NCBI GenBank assembly: GCA_965198495.1
Contig: CBDAPL010000001.1
Location: forward strand, 2,232,001-2,296,000
Direction of reading: 5' to 3'
Source of the DNA: RH-AL1 sp965198495
GTDB lineage: Bacteria; Pseudomonadota; Alphaproteobacteria; Rhizobiales; Beijerinckiaceae
Length of the DNA stretch: 64,000 nt
In this document: one piece after another, positions 8,078 to 15,473 of the stretch
Layout: each line of letters starts with the position of its first letter
How positions within the stretch are numbered: the stretch's first letter is position 1
The notes under the pieces: generated by a model
Told to the model about the DNA's origin: nothing
What the model saw: only the letters and a program-made list of their open reading frames with translations
The model's database searches: none
Translations under genes and position numbers: made by a program

Positions 8078-9142
8078 CTAGCCACCTGTCACACTCATAT
8101 GCCGTCCCACCGCCGGACGGTTGACGTCGCGGTCGATGATGAAGTCGTGGCCCTTCGGCTTGCGGGCGATCGCCTTGGTGATGGTCTCGTCGAGCAGGTC
8201 GTTGGCTTCCGAAGCACGAAGGGCCGAGCGCAGGTCCGCCGCGTCGTCCTGGCCGAGGCACATGTAGAGCGTGCCGGTGCAGGTGACGCGCACGCGGTTG
8301 CAGCTCTCGCAGAAATTATGCGTCATCGGGGTGATGAAGCCGAGCCGGCCGCCGGTCTCCTCGACCCTGACATACCGTGCCGGGCCGCTCGTCTTGTACG
8401 CGATGTCGGTCAGCGTGTAGCGGTCCATCAGATTGGCCCGCACGCGCGACAGCGGCAGGTATTGATCGATCCGGTGTTCGCCGATCTCACCCATCGGCAT
8501 CACCTCGATCAACGTCAGGTCCATGCCGCGCCCGTGCGCCCACTCGAGCATGGAAGGGATCTCGTGGTCGTTGACCCCTTTCAGCGCGACCATATTGATC
8601 TTGATCGCAAGCCCAGCGGCCTGCGCCGTGTCGAGGCCCTTCATCACCACGCCTAGGTCGCCGCGCCGGGTGATCGCCTCGAAGCTTGCGGGTTCCAGGC
8701 TGTCCATCGAGACGTTGATGCGCCGAACGCCCGCGTCGGCGAGGTCTCGCGCGTAGCGATGGAGCTGCGACCCGTTGGTGGTCAGCGTCAGCTCCCGCAG
8801 GGCGCCGCTGTCGAGATGGCGCGAGAGGCCGCGTATCAAGGTCATCACATCACGCCGCACCAGCGGTTCGCCGCCGGTAAGCCGGATTTTCTTTGTTCCG
8901 CGCGCGATGAACGCCTCGCATAGCCGCTCCAGCTCCTCCAGCGAGAGGAGGTCGCGCTTTGGCAGGAACTGCATGTCCTCGGCCATGCAGTAGACGCAGC
9001 GGAAATCACATCGGTCGGTGACGGACACGCGTATGTAGTCGATGTGGCGTCCGTACGGATCGACAAGCGGCGCCTTGTTCTCGCTGGCGTGCTGGTCGAG
9101 CGTGTGCGCGTAGACGTTGGCGGAAGGAGTCATCGGGCTCAT
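8078..9142 (-). CDS. moaA: GTP 3',8-cyclase MoaA (molybdenum cofactor biosynthesis)
   Basis: This 354-residue radical SAM enzyme converts GTP to 3',8-cyclo-GTP, the first step of molybdopterin synthesis. The AdoMet cluster motif CDFRCVYC gives C45, C49 and C52. The C-terminal second cluster is seen in NFCESCNRVRVTCTG, and the protein ends in the conserved Gly-Gly (SVTGG). LTGGEPLVRRD is the SAM-binding GGE motif. No other moa genes lie next to it, so the pathway is dispersed. No Moco riboswitch-like structure was recognised upstream. It is divergent from the DUF971 gene starting at 9185. Confidence 0.96.
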   Translation of the reverse strand: MSPMTPSANVYAHTLDQHASENKAPLVDPYGRHIDYIRVSVTDRCDFRCVYCMAEDMQFLPKRDLLSLEELERLCEAFIARGTKKIRLTGGEPLVRRDVMTLIRGLSRHLDSGALRELTLTTNGSQLHRYARDLADAGVRRINVSMDSLEPASFEAITRRGDLGVVMKGLDTAQAAGLAIKINMVALKGVNDHEIPSMLEWAHGRGMDLTLIEVMPMGEIGEHRIDQYLPLSRVRANLMDRYTLTDIAYKTSGPARYVRVEETGGRLGFITPMTHNFCESCNRVRVTCTGTLYMCLGQDDAADLRSALRASEANDLLDETITKAIARKPKGHDFIIDRDVNRPAVGRHMSVTGG

Positions 9143-9184
9143 ATAGCGCCTTGAAGTCGGTAAGATACGTCACGGAGACAAGAT

Positions 9185-9592
9185 ATGGCGGATGCGCATG
9201 TCGCAGGGCCCGCGAAGATCTGGCCAACCGAGCTCAAGGTGAGGGACAAAGGGCGCGAGCTCAAGGTCTCTTTCGAGGATGGCGGCAGTTTCGAGCTGCC
9301 GGCCGAGTACCTGCGCGTGATGAGCCCGAGCGCGGAAGTGCAGGGTCACAGCCGCAAGGAGCGCAAGACGATCGCAGGCAAGCGCCAGGTCGCCATCATC
9401 GGCTGCGACCCGATCGGCACGTATGCCGTGAAGCTGAGCTTCGACGACATGCACGCGACGGGCATCTATACCTGGGACTATCTGCACGAACTCGGTTGCG
9501 CCCGGAGCGCCAAATGGGCGGTCTACCTCGACGAACTCGCGGCGAAGGGCCTCACCCGCGACCGCGCGGGTGAGGCGGTCACGGGCGGGTAG
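9185..9592 (+). CDS. DUF971 / gamma-butyrobetaine hydroxylase-like N-terminal domain protein
   Basis: A 135-residue single-domain protein matching DUF971. It has the LKVSFEDGGSFELPAEYLRV segment (about 26-45) and the C-terminal GIYTWDYLHELG motif. In eukaryotes this domain is the N-terminus of carnitine-pathway hydroxylases; bacterial stand-alone versions are often linked to Fe-S or Moco genes but have no settled function. The gene starts 42 nt from the divergent moaA start, which suggests a shared bidirectional promoter. Confidence 0.85.
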   Translation: MADAHVAGPAKIWPTELKVRDKGRELKVSFEDGGSFELPAEYLRVMSPSAEVQGHSRKERKTIAGKRQVAIIGCDPIGTYAVKLSFDDMHATGIYTWDYLHELGCARSAKWAVYLDELAAKGLTRDRAGEAVTGG

Positions 9593-9606
9593 GCCCGCAC
9601 TCGCTT

Positions 9607-9650
9607 GCATGCTTGCTCGCTTGGCATGCTTGCTCGCTTGGCATGCTTCA
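9607..9650. repeat. 17-bp tandem repeat, 2.6 copies
   Basis: The unit GCATGCTTGCTCGCTTG occupies 9607-9623 and 9624-9640, and a third copy starts at 9641 and degenerates. Each copy begins with the palindrome GCATGC. It sits at the 3' side of the YXWGXW gene, next to the position where that gene's shifted reading frame would end (9648). Confidence 0.85.
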
Positions 9651-9681
9651 AGGGCGGCCGGGTTCACCCTCCTTCCCGTGC

Positions 9682-10938
9682 TCACCTTTGGGACGTGCCG
9701 GCTGACCTCCGCCGCCGCCCGACGGCCGCGCCTGCTGCTGCGGCGGCTGACGCGGGGCTTGAGGCTGACGCGGGGCTTGAGGCTGACGCGGCTGCAGCCG
9801 GCGGCTGGCGAGGTTCGGGTGCCTGCGGACGCACCGCTGCCGGCGCGCTTCTCTGCTCGACGCGCTGGCGCTGCTCCGGCTGTGGCTGACGCTCGGGAGC
9901 CGGCCGGACCTGCTGGCGCGGTTCCGCGGGCGGCCGAGCTTCGCGTTGCGCCGGGGCGGGCCGGCCGGGCGTCTTCGCGACTGGCGCCGGCTCGGGGCGG
10001 ATGAGAGTCTTCGCCGCGGGCGCCGGCCGTTCCGCCGCGTTGTTGCGCACGCCGGCGGCAGGCTGCCCCGGTCTTGCCGCGATGGGTGCCGCGTTCCTCA
10101 CGGGCGCGGCTGGCGCGGTCGCACCCGGCACCGGTAGCGCGCGATTGGGCGCGCCAGGCTGCCCACGCCCGGCCGCGCCGCCGGTCGGGATCGCCTGGCC
10201 GGCGGGCCGGCTTCCGGCCGTCTGCGCCTGCACCACGCCGGGGCCCTTGAACTCGTTCGGGCGCGACGTGGCGGCGACCGGAGGCTTGCCGTTGTTCTGC
10301 GTCTCGCGCAGCACGGGATCGCGCGAAGCGGTCTGGACATGCTGCTGCTGCACGGCTGTCGGCTGCACGTGCGGTTGGCTCGCGAAAGCCTGCTGCTGCG
10401 CGGTCGGGCGCACGCTCAGGCCGCCCTGGCCGCCGTTGAAGCTGACGCGGCTCGTCTGGTTGACGACCACCGGCTGGCTGTAGACGTTGGTGATGTTGAC
10501 GTTGGTGATGTTGTTGACCGTGCGGTTGTAGAAGAAGCGATCGCCGGTCCAATAGCCGCCGCCATACCCCACGCCGCCGTAGCCGTAGCCGTAGTCCACG
10601 CCGCCGTAGAAGCCGACCTCACGGCCCCAGTAGCCGGGGCGAAAGCCGTATACGCCATCGGCGAAGGCCCAGTAGCCCGGTGTCCACAGCAGCCCCGGGC
10701 GCGGCGCCTGGACCCAAGTGCCGGGCACCCAGAAGTAGCCGCCGAGTTCATCGTAAGCCCAATAGCCCGGCGTCCAGAAGTAGTTCGGCGCCGGAATGAC
10801 CGGCTGGACGTAGACCGGCAGCGGCGGTGGCGGGACGCCGATCGCGAGGACGATCTGCGCGCCGGCCGGCAGCATGGTCGCCGGTATCGCGGTCGATCCG
10901 AGCAGAATGGAGAGAGCGAGGGAGCGGATGAGGCGCAT
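9682..10938 (-). CDS. Secreted YXWGXW-repeat protein, probably frameshifted near its end
   Basis: The product (418 residues as read) has a Sec signal peptide (MRLIRSLALSILLGSTAIPA). Tandem YXWGXW-type repeats follow at about 45-130 (FWTPGYWAYDELGGYFWVPG, LLWTPGYWAF, FRPGYWG), then a Gly/Tyr segment and a long Pro/Gln/Arg-rich tail. Such proteins are exported envelope proteins of unknown function. The ATG at 10938 is chosen because it starts the signal peptide and has AAAGGA 5-6 nt upstream. Close to 9792-9806 the composition changes abruptly from Pro/Gln/Arg to Ala/Ser. The neighbouring frame continues the Pro/Gln/Arg pattern and ends at 9648, indicating a one-base indel. Confidence 0.8.
   Translation of the reverse strand: MRLIRSLALSILLGSTAIPATMLPAGAQIVLAIGVPPPPLPVYVQPVIPAPNYFWTPGYWAYDELGGYFWVPGTWVQAPRPGLLWTPGYWAFADGVYGFRPGYWGREVGFYGGVDYGYGYGGVGYGGGYWTGDRFFYNRTVNNITNVNITNVYSQPVVVNQTSRVSFNGGQGGLSVRPTAQQQAFASQPHVQPTAVQQQHVQTASRDPVLRETQNNGKPPVAATSRPNEFKGPGVVQAQTAGSRPAGQAIPTGGAAGRGQPGAPNRALPVPGATAPAAPVRNAAPIAARPGQPAAGVRNNAAERPAPAAKTLIRPEPAPVAKTPGRPAPAQREARPPAEPRQQVRPAPERQPQPEQRQRVEQRSAPAAVRPQAPEPRQPPAAAASASSPASASSPASAAAAAGAAVGRRRRSAGTSQR
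9746..9791. repeat. 18-bp tandem repeat within the YXWGXW gene tail
   Basis: The unit GCTGACGCGGGGCTTGAG is present at 9746-9763 and 9764-9781, followed by a partial copy. It is a whole number of codons, so copy changes keep the frame. It lies immediately beside the apparent frameshift site and may reflect slippage-prone DNA. Confidence 0.85.
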
Positions 10939-11417
10939 GACGATCCTTTTCGACCTTCTAGGCGTGGATGAGCGGCTAAGTACGGGTGAGCGAGCGGATG
11001 CCGGGCAAAGCGTCTCACGAGATTGAATTCGTTGAACCTTGGTGGCAAGCACGCCCTTGTCACCGGCCGCGGTCGCCGGCGCGAGGTCCGCGCCCGCAAG
11101 TATCTCGTCGCGCATCGTTCTTCCTCCCATTATAAAATGTTTGTCAAGCCTAGACAAGCCTGCGCAGGAGAAAACGAGCAAAGTGTAGGTGCCCTACGCA
11201 AGGGTGGAAATATTTGTTTTCTACATGGAGTCACGGGTCTATTCATGATGAGTTCAGATCGTTGCTTGACGATATCGCTTGGCTAGGCATGGTTCCGCGC
11301 CGCGGACGAATGTCCGCGCCGTGGGCTAAAAAGAGAAATCGGGTGCGCGCGCGAAGGATTCGCGGTGCCGCCGCGTTTCACTGCGTGCCGTTTGGCGGCA
11401 GACTGGGAGTCAGAAGA
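10939..11417. other. 479-nt divergent intergenic region
   Basis: This gap separates the YXWGXW gene (minus) from the PsiF-like gene (plus). On the minus strand, TTGTCT, 17 nt and TATAAT (near 11153-11125) resemble a sigma-70 promoter. GGGAGGAAG then precedes an ATG at 11115 that is in frame with the YXWGXW gene and would add 59 residues ahead of its signal peptide. On the plus strand, translation from about 11029 gives LNLGGKHALVTGRG, like the start of a short-chain dehydrogenase, but it does not continue as one. No intact gene is supported. Confidence 0.5.
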
Positions 11418-11792
11418 ATGAAGGTTATGAAACTCGCATCACCGGTGCTCGCCCTTTGCATGAGCCTGTTCTTTACCGATCGCACGTTCGCCCAGACGGC
11501 GCCCGCGCCCGCTCCAGCGCCATCGGCCGTATCGCCCGCATCGCCCGCGGCTCCGGAACTCGACAAGCAAGGTCGGCCGAAAGGCAAGGAGGTGCGGGCC
11601 GAATGCAAGGCCGACGCGGACTCGAAGGGCCTCAAGGGCGACGACAAGCGCAAGGCGATGATGGAATGCGTCGTCAAACAGCGCCCGGACTTGGCGGCCA
11701 AGGAACAATGCCGCATGGACGGCTTCGCCAAGGGGCTGAGGAAGGAAGAGCTCAAAGCCTTCGTGAAGGATTGCGCGAAGGGCAAGGCCTGA
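11418..11792 (+). CDS. PsiF-like small secreted protein
   Basis: The 124-residue product has a signal peptide (residues 1-24, ending TFAQ), an Ala/Pro linker, and two short repeats around RAECKADADSKGLKGDDKR and KEQCRMDGFAKGLRKEELK. These resemble the PsiF repeat, a Cys-containing motif of periplasmic proteins named from phosphate starvation in E. coli. The ATG at 11418 begins the signal peptide, with AGAAG-type purines just upstream. No Pho box was looked for successfully, so phosphate control is not shown. Function is unknown. Confidence 0.8.
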   Translation: MKVMKLASPVLALCMSLFFTDRTFAQTAPAPAPAPSAVSPASPAAPELDKQGRPKGKEVRAECKADADSKGLKGDDKRKAMMECVVKQRPDLAAKEQCRMDGFAKGLRKEELKAFVKDCAKGKA

Positions 11793-11830
11793 ACCCATTA
11801 GCTTGCCGACACGTCTAGGCCGGAGCCCGC

Positions 11831-12496
11831 TTGCGCCTCATCGTCTTCGATATCGACGGCACGCTCGTCGACAGCCAGCATGACATCGTCGAGGCGCAAG
11901 CGATGGCGTTCGCGGCCCATGGCCTGCCGGCGCCGACACGCGAGAAGGCGCTCTCCGTCGTCGGCCTGTCGCTGATCGAGGCGTTCCGCGCGCTGGTCGG
12001 GCCGCACGGGCCGGCGGCAAGTCTCGCCGAAGCCTATCGCGAGGCCTGGACCGCGTTGCGCCAGAGGCCTGAGTTCGCGGAAGTGCTCTACCCGGGCGCG
12101 CGGGATCTACTGGCGCGCCTCCAGCGGCGTGAGGACGTGAGGCTCGGCGTCGCCACCGGCAAATCGCGGCGCGGGGTCGACCGGCTGCTGGAGACGCAAG
12201 GGTGGCGCGGGCTCTTCGCCACCATTCAGACGGCGGACGAGCATCCCTCCAAGCCAGACCCCTCCATGCTGCGCGCCGCTCTCGCCGAAAGCGGCATACC
12301 GGCGAAGTGTGCGGCGATGGTTGGCGATACGACCTACGATATGGCGATGGCTGTCGCCGCTCATGTGCGCCCGATCGGCGTCGCTTGGGGCTACCACGAG
12401 CCAGCCGCGCTGCTTACCTCCGGAGCGGCGGCGATCGCCGGCGACATGGACGCGCTGGAAGCGATAGCGATGGCGATGGACAGGATGCATGGATGA
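11831..12496 (+). CDS. HAD-family phosphatase (phosphoglycolate phosphatase-like)
   Basis: A 221-residue HAD hydrolase starting at a TTG. Motif I is FDIDGTLVDS with nucleophile D7 and D9. Motif II is VATGKSRRG and motif IV is MVGDTTYDM. A helical cap lies between motifs I and II, as in the PGP/beta-phosphoglucomutase group. The ATP12 chaperone gene starts 20 nt downstream, an arrangement common in Hyphomicrobiales. Substrate is not known. The C-terminus (DALEAIAMAMDRM) is typical of this alphaproteobacterial subgroup. Confidence 0.88.
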   Translation: MRLIVFDIDGTLVDSQHDIVEAQAMAFAAHGLPAPTREKALSVVGLSLIEAFRALVGPHGPAASLAEAYREAWTALRQRPEFAEVLYPGARDLLARLQRREDVRLGVATGKSRRGVDRLLETQGWRGLFATIQTADEHPSKPDPSMLRAALAESGIPAKCAAMVGDTTYDMAMAVAAHVRPIGVAWGYHEPAALLTSGAAAIAGDMDALEAIAMAMDRMHG

Positions 12497-12516
12497 GGAT
12501 GCGTGCGTGAGGATGC

Positions 12517-13317
12517 ATGAGTGAGGATCTGAGGCACGATCTGGCGCCCGCGGCCAACGAGCCTGTCGACCCCGTCAAGATGGCGCGGCGCGATCTCCAG
12601 AAGACGCTGCCGCGACGCTTCTACACCGATGTCTCCGTCGCGTCGTCGGCGGAGGGCTTCGGTCCGCGCCTCGACGGCAAGCCGATCCGCACGCCGGCAC
12701 GAGCAACCCTATTGGTGCCGACGCACGCGCTCGCCGAGGCTCTCGCCGCCGAGTGGCGCGGGCAGGGCGAGATCGTCGATCCCGGGACGATGCCGCTGAC
12801 GCGGCTCGCCAATTCCGCGATCGATGGCGTCGCGCGGACGCTCCCGGCGACCATTGCCGAGGTCGCCAAATTCGCGGAGACGGATCTCGTCTGCTACCGC
12901 GCCGGCGACCCGGACGCGCTGGTCGCGGCGCAGAGCGAGGCATGGGATCCCGTTCTCGCCTTCGCGCGCGACACGCTCGACGCGCGCTTCATCTGCGTCG
13001 AGGGCATCACGTACGTCGAGCAGCCGCTCGCCGCGCGCGGGGCCGTGCTGGCCGCCGTCGAGATGATCGCCGGCGGCCCGGCGGGCGTGCTTCGCCTCGC
13101 GGCGCTGAGCGTGATGACGAGCCTTACCGGCTCGGTGCTGATCGCGCTCGCCGCGGCGCGCGGCGCGATGGACGCGGAGAGCGCCTGGGCGGCGGCGTGC
13201 GTCGACGAGGATCACCAGACGCGTTTCTGGGGCATCGATGCGGAGGCGATCGTCCGCCGCGAACGCCGCTGGCGCGACATGGCGGCCGCGGCGACGCTCT
13301 ACGAGCTCGCGGCGTAG
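12517..13317 (+). CDS. ATP12 family F1-ATPase assembly chaperone
   Basis: The 266-residue protein is homologous to mitochondrial Atp12p, which binds the F1 alpha subunit before assembly. Visible family features are the N-terminal RRFYTDVSVA and DGKPIRTPARA, the conserved LTRLANSAID (about residues 89-98), the FAETDLVCYRA segment, and the C-terminal WGIDAEAIVRRERRWRDM. It acts in the cytoplasm. It follows the HAD phosphatase by 20 nt in the same direction and is probably co-transcribed. ATP12 is largely restricted to alphaproteobacteria and mitochondria, supporting the taxonomic placement. Confidence 0.93.
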   Translation: MSEDLRHDLAPAANEPVDPVKMARRDLQKTLPRRFYTDVSVASSAEGFGPRLDGKPIRTPARATLLVPTHALAEALAAEWRGQGEIVDPGTMPLTRLANSAIDGVARTLPATIAEVAKFAETDLVCYRAGDPDALVAAQSEAWDPVLAFARDTLDARFICVEGITYVEQPLAARGAVLAAVEMIAGGPAGVLRLAALSVMTSLTGSVLIALAAARGAMDAESAWAAACVDEDHQTRFWGIDAEAIVRRERRWRDMAAAATLYELAA

Positions 13318-13356
13318 CGCCTGTCGCTCCGCTTCAGCCGCGAGGATCGGAGCGCC

Positions 13357-13917
13357 TTAGCGTTCGACGATCACTCGTGTGCCGACATGCACGCGGTCGT
13401 AGAGATCGGTGACGTCGGCGTTGGTCATGCGGATGCAGCCCGAGGAGACGGCCTGGCCGATCGTCTCCGGCTCGTTCGAGCCGTGGATGCGGAACAGCGA
13501 GCCGCCGAGGTACATGGCGCGGGCGCCGAGCGGGTTGTCGATGCCGCCCTTCATGTGGCGGGGGAGATCGGGGCGCCGGCGCAGCATCTGCGAGGGCGGG
13601 GTCCAATCCGGCCATTCACGCTTCATCGCGATCGTCTTGACGCCGCTCCAGGTGAAGCCCGGCCGGCCGACGCCGACGCCGTATTTGAGCGCGGTGCCCC
13701 CGGTCTGCACGAGATAGAGACGACGCTCCGGCAGCGAGATGATGATGGTGCCGGGCGGCTGGTGCCCGACATAGGAGACGACCTCCTTCTGCGGCGCGAC
13801 CGTGCCGGCCGGCGTCGTGAAAGGCGAGGTGAGAAAGTCGAAGAGGTCCGCCTTGGCCGGCGCGCTGGCGAGCAGCGCGGCTGCCACGCAAGCGAAGGCC
13901 AGGATCCGTCGGTTCAT
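13357..13917 (-). CDS. L,D-transpeptidase (YkuD)
   Basis: The 186-residue product has an N-terminal signal peptide (about 1-23) and one YkuD domain. The catalytic segment is HGSN (145-148) and SSGCIRM (158-164), with H145 and nucleophile C161. Such enzymes form 3-3 peptidoglycan cross-links or attach proteins to peptidoglycan in the periplasm. The domain begins after a short Pro-containing linker, and no extra binding domain such as LysM is present. The gene converges on ATP12 with only 39 nt between them. Confidence 0.93.
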   Translation of the reverse strand: MNRRILAFACVAAALLASAPAKADLFDFLTSPFTTPAGTVAPQKEVVSYVGHQPPGTIIISLPERRLYLVQTGGTALKYGVGVGRPGFTWSGVKTIAMKREWPDWTPPSQMLRRRPDLPRHMKGGIDNPLGARAMYLGGSLFRIHGSNEPETIGQAVSSGCIRMTNADVTDLYDRVHVGTRVIVER

Positions 13918-14082
13918 TGTGCTATCCTAGCGGTGGATGTCGTCCGAATGCCGTAACATTGTCCGATTGCGCGGGGTGGTTTGGCAATGGCCGCGCCTTC
14001 GCGCGGCGCGATTTGCAAGCCGACGTTGCTCTGCTGCAACAAAGGTTTGCGCTGCTTTCCCAACGCGTTGAAAAGGCTCGTC

Positions 14083-14325
14083 ATGCCCTCCCTGCCGATC
14101 CCTGCCGCGCTCGCCGTCGCCGTCTACCTGACGATCTGGTTCACCGTTTTGTTCGCCGTGTTGCCGATCGGCGTGCGCTCTCAATCGGAAACGGGCGACG
14201 TCGCGCCGGGCACGGATCCCGGCGCCCCCGTGGCGCCGCGCCTCTTGATGAAGATCGGCCTGACGACGCTGGTCTCCATCGCCGTGTTCATCCTTCTCGT
14301 CATGGTGCTGCGCGTCGTCGGCTGA
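14083..14325 (+). CDS. DUF1467 family small membrane protein
   Basis: An 80-residue protein with two transmembrane segments, at about residues 5-27 and 58-79, separated by a polar loop (SQSETGDVAPGTDPGAP). This matches the alphaproteobacterial DUF1467 family; the function is unknown. The ATG at 14083 is chosen because it directly precedes the first membrane helix (MPSLPIPAALAVAVYLTIWF). It lies about 100 nt before tRNA-Lys in the same direction. Confidence 0.85.
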   Translation: MPSLPIPAALAVAVYLTIWFTVLFAVLPIGVRSQSETGDVAPGTDPGAPVAPRLLMKIGLTTLVSIAVFILLVMVLRVVG

Positions 14326-14424
14326 GGCGTGGAGCTTGCGGGTCCACGAGCCCCGCGCGGCCGAATGTCCGGCCGCTTCGCTTGATTTGGCGTGTTTATC
14401 CGTCTACCTCCACGGCACCCCTCC

Positions 14425-14500
14425 GAGCGCGTAGCTCAGCCGGTAGAGCATCTGACTTTTAATCAGAGGGTCTCGGGTTCGAACCCCGACGCGCTCACCA
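14425..14500 (+). tRNA. tRNA-Lys (UUU)
   Basis: A 76-nt cloverleaf. The acceptor stem GAGCGCG pairs with CGCGCTC, the D arm contains TAGCTCAGCCGGTAGAGC, and the anticodon loop CTTTTAA gives anticodon UUU. The T arm contains GGTTCGAACC. The 3' CCA is encoded in the DNA. Confidence 0.98.
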
Positions 14501-14530
14501 TCCAACCCGCGGACGTTAGGTCTAGAAGAT

Positions 14531-14980
14531 CTAGAGCACCGACGCATGCGCCGGCATCTCGCCCAGCCGCCGGATGATGTTGGCCAGGGCTGGCTCCGAG
14601 ATGCTCTCGGCGGCTTCGTCGATGGAGAACCATCGTCGCTCGCGCTGATCCTTCTCGCGCCACGCGCTGACCTGCTTTTCGACGTCGAGCACGTAGACCA
14701 TGACGTGACAGGCTTCGACCCCATCCGCGACGCGTTTTTGATAGGTGTAAGCGCCGATCGGGTGCTTGCGTATCTTGCCTTTGACGCCGGCTTCTTCCAA
14801 CGCCTCTTGCGCCGCGGCCTGATGATCCTTGCGCCCCTTGATCGGCCAACCTTTCGGCACGATCCAGCGCTTCGTCTCGCGCGAGGTGATCAACATGACT
14901 TCGGCGCCATCCGTGCTGCGCCGGACGGGCAGGGCGGCAACCTGGGGGCGATGCGATGGCCGCGATCCGCTGTTTGTCAT
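14531..14980 (-). CDS. Nudix hydrolase
   Basis: A 149-residue Nudix protein. RWIVPKGWPIKGRKDHQAAA leads into a Nudix box that is degenerate at its first Glu (QEALEEAGV retains the metal-binding EE pair). This form, with the GWPIKG insertion, is common in the alphaproteobacterial diphosphoinositol-polyphosphate-phosphohydrolase-like subgroup. The ATG at 14980 is preferred over an in-frame ATG at 15082 because family homology begins just after it. The substrate is probably a nucleoside diphosphate derivative, but this is not determined. The gene converges on tRNA-Lys. Confidence 0.88.
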   Translation of the reverse strand: MTNSGSRPSHRPQVAALPVRRSTDGAEVMLITSRETKRWIVPKGWPIKGRKDHQAAAQEALEEAGVKGKIRKHPIGAYTYQKRVADGVEACHVMVYVLDVEKQVSAWREKDQRERRWFSIDEAAESISEPALANIIRRLGEMPAHASVL

Positions 14981-15195
14981 GTGCGCTTCGACATCGTTGG
15001 GAGGGGCGATCCTTCGGTCGGAGCGACCTTCGGGAAGGATATTAGGTCGAAGGCCGACCAGGGCGTATTCGCGAGACGGCACGACGCTGGATGGTCTGGA
15101 CGGCTTCCGATAAGCGATATAGCATCTTTATCGCGGTTCGCATTCGATCGAGCCGGGACACGGTGTCCTTTCCGCGTCAAAAGGATCGACCGGAT

Positions 15196-15414
15196 ATGCC
15201 CGTTTCGCTTGATATCCTCAGGTCTCCCGTCCGGGAGGTCTCGAAGCTTGGATGCCCCGCGCTTGGAGCGCGTTCGCTTGATCCGTCTGCGGCGTGGATC
15301 ATGGTGTCCATCGCCGAAGCCGCGCGGATGTCGGCCGAGTCGATGCAGATCGTCGCGCGATCGAAGGCGATCTGCGGCCGTTACAGGCCGGTCGAGCCTC
15401 TCGACGTGAAATAG
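15196..15414 (+). CDS. Possible small hypothetical protein (72 residues)
   Basis: I do not recognise this product. An ATG at 15196 follows an AAAGGA about 12 nt upstream. The third codon positions are largely G or C, as in neighbouring genes. The C-terminal half (SIAEAARMSAESMQIVARSK) looks like an amphipathic helix. It could be spurious; it lies in a gap between two minus-strand genes. Confidence 0.35.
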   Translation: MPVSLDILRSPVREVSKLGCPALGARSLDPSAAWIMVSIAEAARMSAESMQIVARSKAICGRYRPVEPLDVK

Positions 15415-15473
15415 CGTCCTTCGTTCGAAGCGCCTGTTGTTCAAGACGCCTTTACCTTCTAAGCCGCTTCTGT

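Noticed and set aside
9143..9184. Moco riboswitch ahead of moaA
   Set aside because: The divergent gap is 42 nt, too short for the element, and no matching structure was seen.
14404..14724. Minus-strand frame through tRNA-Lys
   Set aside because: It is the tRNA complement fused to an antisense reading of the Nudix gene.
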